Assembly: GCF_000715075.1 (NCBI RefSeq)
Contig: NC_134102.1
Span: forward strand, 51,841,348-51,905,347
Length of the DNA stretch: 64,000 nt
DNA from: Nicotiana tabacum
Lineage: Eukaryota; Streptophyta; Magnoliopsida; Solanales; Solanaceae
Direction: 5' to 3'
Under the pieces are notes generated by a model, which was given only the letters and a program-made list of their open reading frames with translations, had not been told where the DNA came from and did no database searches. The position numbers and the translations under genes were made by a program. Below, in pieces: positions 57,901-64,000 of this stretch. Each line of letters starts with the position of its first letter. The first letter of the stretch is position 1.

Positions 57901-58387
57901 GCATATCTTCTCTATATGCTAGCTCCAGGATATATACTGCCCTTATGCATATCTTCTCTATATGCCGCTTTACTTGATGAGATGAGACACGGTACATATC
58001 TTCTCTATATGAGAATTCGTGTGACTTGGCATGTTTAATCATGCATATCTTCTCTATATACAATTGTTAAAGGGATAATTGATATTTCATGCATATCTTC
58101 TCCATATGAAACTATTAAAGGATTATCTTGTATTTCATGCATATCCTCTCTATATGCAATTGTGGAAGGATTATTTGATACTCTACGCATATCTTCTCTA
58201 TATGCCAGCTTTGATGAATTAATAATGTTGGATGCATATCTTCTCTATATACTGAGTTGTTGAACTGGAGTAGTATCTGGGTATATCTTCTCTTTATGCA
58301 ATTGTTGACATGTTATTTGATAGCAGAAGCATATCTTCTTTACATATTTAACTGTTAAGAGACTTGCGCACATCTTCTCTATGTGCA
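57901..58387 (+). repeat. GCATAT-CTTCTCT-ATATGC hairpin array in LTR F
   Basis: Eleven copies at about 57901, 57946, 57994, 58042, 58092, 58139, 58188, 58233, 58281, 58329 and 58370, spaced 40-52 bp. Each is a 6-bp stem with a pyrimidine loop of 7 bases. The copy near 58370 reads GCACAT-CTTCTCT-ATGTGC, a paired change. Sequence between copies is diverged. Confidence 0.9.
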
Positions 58388-58448
58388 CTATGTGGTACTT
58401 GTATTTTCCTGTTTAGACTTCATTACTGTTGCTGGGTACACGAGCATG

Positions 58449-58449
<1 letters not shown>

Positions 58450-58516
<67 letters not shown>
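58450..58516. repeat. TA dinucleotide microsatellite
   Basis: About 33 pure TA repeats inside LTR F, just after the hairpin array. ORFs across it with alternating Tyr-Ile are artefacts. The length may be unreliable in an assembly. Confidence 0.97.
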
Positions 58517-58519
<3 letters not shown>

Positions 58520-58961
58520 GTATATCGAACTCAACCTTGTCATTGCTTTCTCCGGGGTTAGGCTCGCTAATTACTGAGTACATAGGGTCGATTGTACTCA
58601 TACTACACTTCTACACCTTGTCTGCAGATCCTGGAGCTGAGCTGTTGTAGATGACGGAGTCTATCATTAGAGATGTGCCTGCTTTCTGGATATAGCTACC
58701 ACTTGTCCTTGATAGCTTTAGATTTGTGCCCTATTCATGTATCCAAACAGATGTTGTATTTTATTTTTTACTAGCTTTGTAAATCTAAATCTTAGTGGTC
58801 ATGATTCGTGCTACCAATATTTGGGATTTTGTATAGAACTCGGCTATTTTTATGCCTTGTTAATAATAATCTTTCATTTGAGTTACATTGTTCTATGTTT
58901 GGCTTACCTAGCATGTTGGGGTTAGGTGTCGTCACGACTAGATGGATTTTTGGTCGTGACA

Positions 58962-61900
58962 AGTTAATATCAGAGCTCTATGTTCTACGAGTCATGATCA
59001 AGTGTCTAGTAGAGTCTTGCAGATAAGTATGATGACGTCCATACCTATCTTTGGGAGGCTACAGGGCATCTAGAAAACTTCACTTTCTTTCTTTCCTTAT
59101 CGTGCGACATTGATTCAGCTTGAAACTTATATCTTTGATTTCCTTCCATTCATTCGTATGTGATGTGGAGCATTCATTATCAACTGTGCACCGGAGGCTT
59201 GTGACGTCGTGGATGAGGTGCGAGATATGTTCTCTATGATGTGGAGGTTGGCTAGTCTTGTGGACTTGGGGCCAGGTTCAGACCGCAGCTTGGGGCTCGG
59301 TAGTTTCAGTTGTGTGAGTTTGTGCATTTGGACGTATATGTCTGTTAGTGTCCCTAGGAGTGGCATTGATGGCTCAGTGAGTTGCTAGATAGCTATATGA
59401 TGAGTATTATGTGACCGGGGACTATGCTTAGATGGTTTGGATGTGATGAGAAGAATTTTGGGATGCACATGCTATGGATGCTTGATTTCTGTCTTGATGT
59501 GTTGTACAGTCTTGAGTTATGAGTGTGTTAAGGGATCTTTCAGTTGTTCAATTAAGGAATAAAGTAGATTCTTATGTCTTGTTGACGATCTTAGACTCGG
59601 GAAAATTAAGTGATTGCATAGTGGTTATGACTATAATAGGGCTATACAGAGATGCCAGTTTGAGGCTAAGCATGTGGGTTACCTTATGTGGGATGGTCGG
59701 AGGTTGTGTGATTCTTATGATATTTCTGCGAAGAGTTTTCTTTCTACCTAGTGGGATGTATGTGCTGCAATTTGAGTTCGGATCACTAGAGGAAGTTCGC
59801 ATGACTGTCACAAAGATGAATATGCACTTAGCAGATTGTTTGAGGTGTTTTATGACTATTCCTACATGGGCTTATGAAGAATTCAGCTAGATTATAGTGT
59901 GAGATCATGGTAATTATAAAGGAAGAGTAATATGGTTATCGTATGATGTGTATTATGGCTTCGAGCTAAGTGGGGGAATCTACTATCGACGATCAGATTG
60001 CATGGTCATGTGTTATACTAGTTGGACTGAGGCATACTTGTGGATCAATTATGACTTAAAGAGGCTGATTTTGAGGATGACTCGAGCAAGGAAATTACTT
60101 GATGCATGATATACTATACTTTATGGGTATATAGAAATCTTAGAATGATTCAGGTTTGTTATTCGTGGTGGATGTAGTGAGCAAGGAAAAAGAATCGTTG
60201 AGTTGCTTCTTTTGGTATCCATGTGTTGGTGAAGCATAAGAAATTTGGCACGTATTGACAGTGTATTGGAGGTTAGAGCGGTGTAGGTGGCACTCGAGAG
60301 GGGTTCCAACGGGTGTGAGATTTATGTGTGATATTTAAGGATTTCCATATTTGTGTATGACTAAGGTCTGAGGTTGCATTGGATGGTGCCGAGACTTGCA
60401 GTATTTTTGTTTCATTATTGATTCTACATTTTAGTATGAGAGAGAGGAAAGAAACAACTTCATATTCATAGAAGGTCTTTTTGAAGTGGGTATTTCGGTT
60501 TGTGGTGCTATTGGGTGCTTAAGAGGGAATATATTTATGGGGCCTAAGACAACATGGTTTTATGTTAGGGTTTCTTGGGGTGAGTTTGATTGAGGATCAT
60601 AGTGCATTGGCAAAGAGAAAAGTTATCTTGAAGGAAAGTCAAGGGGAAACTCAAAGAAATAAGTCAGGTTGGTTGTGGTTTGGATCAGCATAGTAATAAA
60701 AGTGATCGGTTCTTTTGGTGTGGCGATGCTTTACAAGTGTTTTATGGCAATACTCATGGTTTTGGTTGTCTACATGACTTTGTTAGATTAGAGGTTCAGT
60801 TGATGGTTGGTTATGTGAAATGGGTTCCGAGGAGCTCACAATGGATTTAATCACAGCTCGAGGTTGATATCTTCTACAGTTGAGGAAGGTTTGTTGTGTG
60901 TTGCGATGTTCTTCAAGGAAATGAGTTAAGTGTAAGGTTTCTCGTTGATGGGGTGTTTATCCTACTTGTGATTCTGAGTAAATAATGGGATTCTCATATT
61001 TTCATATGATAGCATGATAAATGTGGTGCGCCTTGTGGGATTGAGATTTGCATGTATAAAGTTTGCGGTTTAGTTTCGAAGGGAAGGTCATGAGTTTTAG
61101 ACAATATGGGCAGTTTCTGATGTTTAGAAGAATGTTGCACTATCTGATATCACCCGAGATGAGTGCGCGTATTAGAAGATGCATTGTGTTTTGACTTGCG
61201 GATGCTTGACTAGTATTACGGTAATCACCTAATTGTTGACTGTTGATGCCCAGATTTTGCTTCGTGGCACAGAAGATCTATGGGAGTATCTTCCGTGAAG
61301 TGATGGTGTATGAGTGATGTGTTTTGAGTGGTGGAGTTGGGATCGGATATGGAGAATCCTGTATTCTTGAGATTTAGAGATTGGAAGTACTTAGAGGCAT
61401 ACTATTCCTTGGTTGTGGACTGTGAAGATATGTTAAGAGTTAGATAGTTGATGGTATGTGTTATGGATAGGTTATTGTGGACTTTTTGGAGGTTATTTAC
61501 CTATTTCAGGATGATCAGAATTGATTTGAGGGCTTATTAGCAAGGCTAATGAGAATGTGTGTTCTACATCGGATCGGATTTGTTTACTCAACACGGCTAT
61601 TGTTAGGGGTGTGTCATCGCTAGAGTTGATCTTATCCATGTTCTAATATGTTTCATGTGTTACTCCCTTATACTACAATGGGTTGTGAGACTGTTGACTA
61701 TTTACACACATAATGTGGTTCTGTTTGGGCCTTGTGGCGAGATTTGAGCGAGATGGCTCTTAGGGTATTGAATAGTTTATTGTGCCTTGGTTATGGTTTT
61801 CCTGTCTATGGTATATTGTGCTATCCATTTATCCATGCTTATGGTCATGCACTTCGCGTCTTTGCTGTTGATATGCATGTGATTGTTGATTGTGAGCATC

Positions 61901-62799
61901 ATGGCTCGAGTTATTCCATGTGGACCGGTGTGTTTGGATTGGGTCACGCGCCGCAGTGAAGTTGTGTTAAGATATGATCCTTTGTGCTTATTTCATGTGT
62001 TTTGATTCTCCCTTGTGGGATGGAATCATAGCATTTTGCCTTGGTGATTGTATCTGCTGAACTGGTCGGATGGTTCTTTTATTTGGTTCTCCTTTCATCT
62101 TTGGTTATATTTGAGTTGTTGCTTGTTTGGTGTGAATTGCATAGTATGTGACTCCAAGTGGCAGTGGTGTGGCATGTCAGTCAAGCATTGTGTACCAGGT
62201 GAGATGAGGCTATTGGACCCGGAATTAGTGTTATCGGATTCGGTTAAGGTATGTTGGGAAGAATAATGTCAGTAGTCAGCTTAGAATTTGGCAATGGTTC
62301 TTATCGGGGGAGCGAGCTCCATGACTTGTTAATCTGATGGGTGGTTATGAGTTTTTATGTGTTTCTTTCATCATTAGCAGTGTACGAAGGTTTAGAACAA
62401 GGTTTTATTTTATATGAGGTATGTCGTCGTACCGGGATTGTTAATGAGCAGCTATTGTTGTCTGAAGATATCACTATGAGCACATGAGTTATGTGGTATA
62501 TCATGGGGTTAAGTTTTGGGAACATGGTTATGGCTTGATGGAGCTTGTTGAGATTGATACACTATATATATGCGAGAATCGGATCTTGTAAAGAATTTCG
62601 GATGTTAGAATTTGGTTCAAGGTTTATGGGCAAAGGTTGAAGAAAGAAGCTTTAGTAGGGATCGGCTAATGGACTTGTATGGATTGTGGTGACGTGGGAC
62701 CACCTATGAGTATATGTATGATGAGTTTGTACGGTGATTTGATGACTTTGGAATGACTCTTGGCACGTTCGAGGACGAACATATGTTTAAGTGGGGGAG
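58962..62799 (+). mobile_element. Non-coding internal region of element F (large retrotransposon derivative)
   Basis: A degenerate primer-binding site TAATATCAGAGC (58965-58976; canonical TGGTATCAGAGC) lies three bases after the LTR, exactly as in C. The leader to about 59110 is recognisably the C leader (AGTAGAGTCTTGC, GAGGCTAC, GAAAACTTCA and CGTGCGA phrases). Beyond that I find no gag, protease, RT or integrase motif in any frame over 3.7 kb; the longest ORF is 123 codons and has no domain. The 3' end has a polypurine tract AAGTGGGGGAGAA just before the 3' LTR. It looks like a non-autonomous derivative of the C lineage. Confidence 0.75.
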
Positions 62800-64000
62800 A
62801 ACGTGCGCCCGACCATTTTGAGTATTGGCATTCTGCTTGGTAGTTTGAGGTCTTGAATAACTTCATATGATGTTTCACGACTTGCATGCATGGTTGGTCT
62901 TGATTTTTGAAAAGTTCGGGATTGTTCCGGAAGAGTGATTCTCAATTTGGAAACTTTAAGTTGGAAGAGTTGACCAAGGTTTGACTTTTGGGTAAACGAC
63001 CTTGGAATCGAGATTTGATGGTTTCAATAGGTCCGTATGGTAATTTTGGACTTGGGTGTATGTTCGGATTTAAATTTGGATGTTCTTAAAAGGTTTTGGC
63101 TCTATTTGTCGAAAGTTGGCAATTTGAAGAATTGAAAAGTTCATAGGTTTGACCGGGAGTTGACTTTGGTGTTATCGGACTTCTATTGTGGTTTTGATAC
63201 CTTGTATAGGTTAGTTTTGTTGATTGGGACGTGTGTGCAAAGTTTGGTTGAAATCCGGAATGTTTAAGTGTGATTGGGACACGTTCGCCGAAGTTTGAAG
63301 GTTTGAAGGTTAAGAGAATGATTTTGATCTTCGATTCATGGTTTTGATGTTATTTATGATGTTTTGAGCTTTTGGATAAGTTTAGATAACGTATTTGGTC
63401 ATGATCAGATGTTTGAACGGGGTCCCAAAGGGCTCGTGTGTGTTTCGGATTATTTTGATCTTGATTGGTAGTTCTGTTACTGGTGTTTCGCACTTGTGGA
63501 GGATTGGTCACAGGTGCGATGCCGCTTTTGCGGAAAGATTATCACTTCTGCGATGTTGAGTTGGTCAGAGATTTATCACCTATGCGTATGAGGGAGCACA
63601 TGTGCAAGATCACACTTGCGGAGTAAATGTTCGCAGATGCGAGATTGGTACCTGAGAAGAGAGGTCGCTATTGCGAAGCTGGGGGAGCAGGTGCAAAGGC
63701 GCTTCTACGTAAGATTATTCGCACCTGCGGAGCTATAGATGCTATTCTTGGTCCGCAGATACGAGGTTGTCCAGTTTTAGTGTAATTCGCAGAAGTGAGA
63801 TATCGCTCGCAGAAGCGAGGTCGCACGTGCAACCAATTAGTTCACAGATGCGAAATCACTGGCAATTTTTTAAATTTCGAGGGTTCATTCATATTTTATT
63901 ATTTTGAGTTTGGGAGCTCGGTAAGAGGCAATATTTGGAGGAAATTTTCACTACTACTTTGTGGATACGTAATTTCCACTTAGATTTGATTATACATATT
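62800..64000 (+). mobile_element. 3' LTR of element F, start only
   Basis: Collinear with 55600-56770 of the 5' LTR, but differs at many sites and has a poorly kept first 15 bases. It continues beyond the window. The high LTR-LTR divergence suggests an old insertion, or a related element rather than the same one. Confidence 0.8.

Larger units (their letters stand above)
55588..58961 (+). mobile_element. 5' LTR of element F (3.37 kb)
   Basis: Starts TGTAACAATCCGCCC and ends GTCGTGACA; AATAA (55583-55587) is the left target site. Its first 1.2 kb matches the window's right end (about 62800-64000), so both LTRs are present at least in part. It carries a TCGCANNTGCGA cluster, a GCATAT hairpin array and a TA microsatellite. 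Confidence 0.88.

Noticed and set aside
58364..58650. ORFs with long Ile-Tyr runs
   Set aside because: They are readings of the TA microsatellite.
59519..59890. 123-codon ORF in the F interior
   Set aside because: No domain, no similarity to gag or pol, ordinary length for chance in GC-poor sequence, and the region is non-coding on both sides.
1..64000. Endogenous pararetrovirus or other viral insert
   Set aside because: All RT regions are of Ty3/Gypsy or LINE type with integrase or endonuclease next to them; no movement protein or coat protein of a plant virus was seen.
1..64000. tRNA or rRNA genes
   Set aside because: The only tRNA-like matches are the short primer-binding sites next to LTRs; no full cloverleaf was found by eye.

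Overview
This is nuclear plant DNA made almost entirely of nested, decayed retrotransposons. I found no host protein gene, tRNA, rRNA or CRISPR array. The lineage mix points to a Solanaceae genome, with Nicotiana as my inference: Tat/Ogre-type and chromovirus Ty3/Gypsy elements, an RTE-clade LINE whose 3' tail ends in a TTG repeat, and long LTRs that start TGTAACRATCC. Every coding region carries stops or frameshifts, so all genes are called pseudogenes.

Layout. 1-387: 5'-truncated RTE LINE (minus) set in the 3' part of a chromovirus LTR (388-2270, plus). 2271-2800: scrap of Tat pol. 3558-7472: truncated Tat copy B' (LTR plus the extra gene). 7473-20385: Tat/Ogre-like element A (plus) with gag, protease with a G-patch, a probable intron, RT, two RNase H domains, integrase, a 3' UTR of hairpin tandem repeats and a 4.3-kb LTR that is followed by a second primer-binding site. 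20386-28047: chromovirus C (minus) with 3.06-kb 5' LTR, integrase end and 3' LTR lost. 28048-36569: gypsy element D (minus; gag and protease only), whose leader is interrupted by a 4.03-kb solo LTR (31458-35491). 36620-37399: a MITE. 37458-53545: a second MITE split by full-length Tat element B (37688-53392, minus, TSD TTGGT), itself split by an RTE LINE (about 43882-48082). 53549-55587: 3' part of chromovirus E (minus), cut by element F. 55588-64000: F (plus), a non-coding large retrotransposon derivative with 3.37-kb LTRs; its 3' LTR runs off the window.

How the parts relate. B and B' carry an extra, spliced gene on the strand opposite to gag-pol, with its own TATA box and a TGACG pair that looks like an as-1 element. 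F shares LTR ends, primer-binding site position and leader with C but has no gag-pol, so C-type proteins may have mobilised it (inference). A recurring theme is arrays of very short palindromes or hairpins in LTRs and UTRs of unrelated families. Two of these arrays show paired changes that keep the stem, which is the most interesting signal here.
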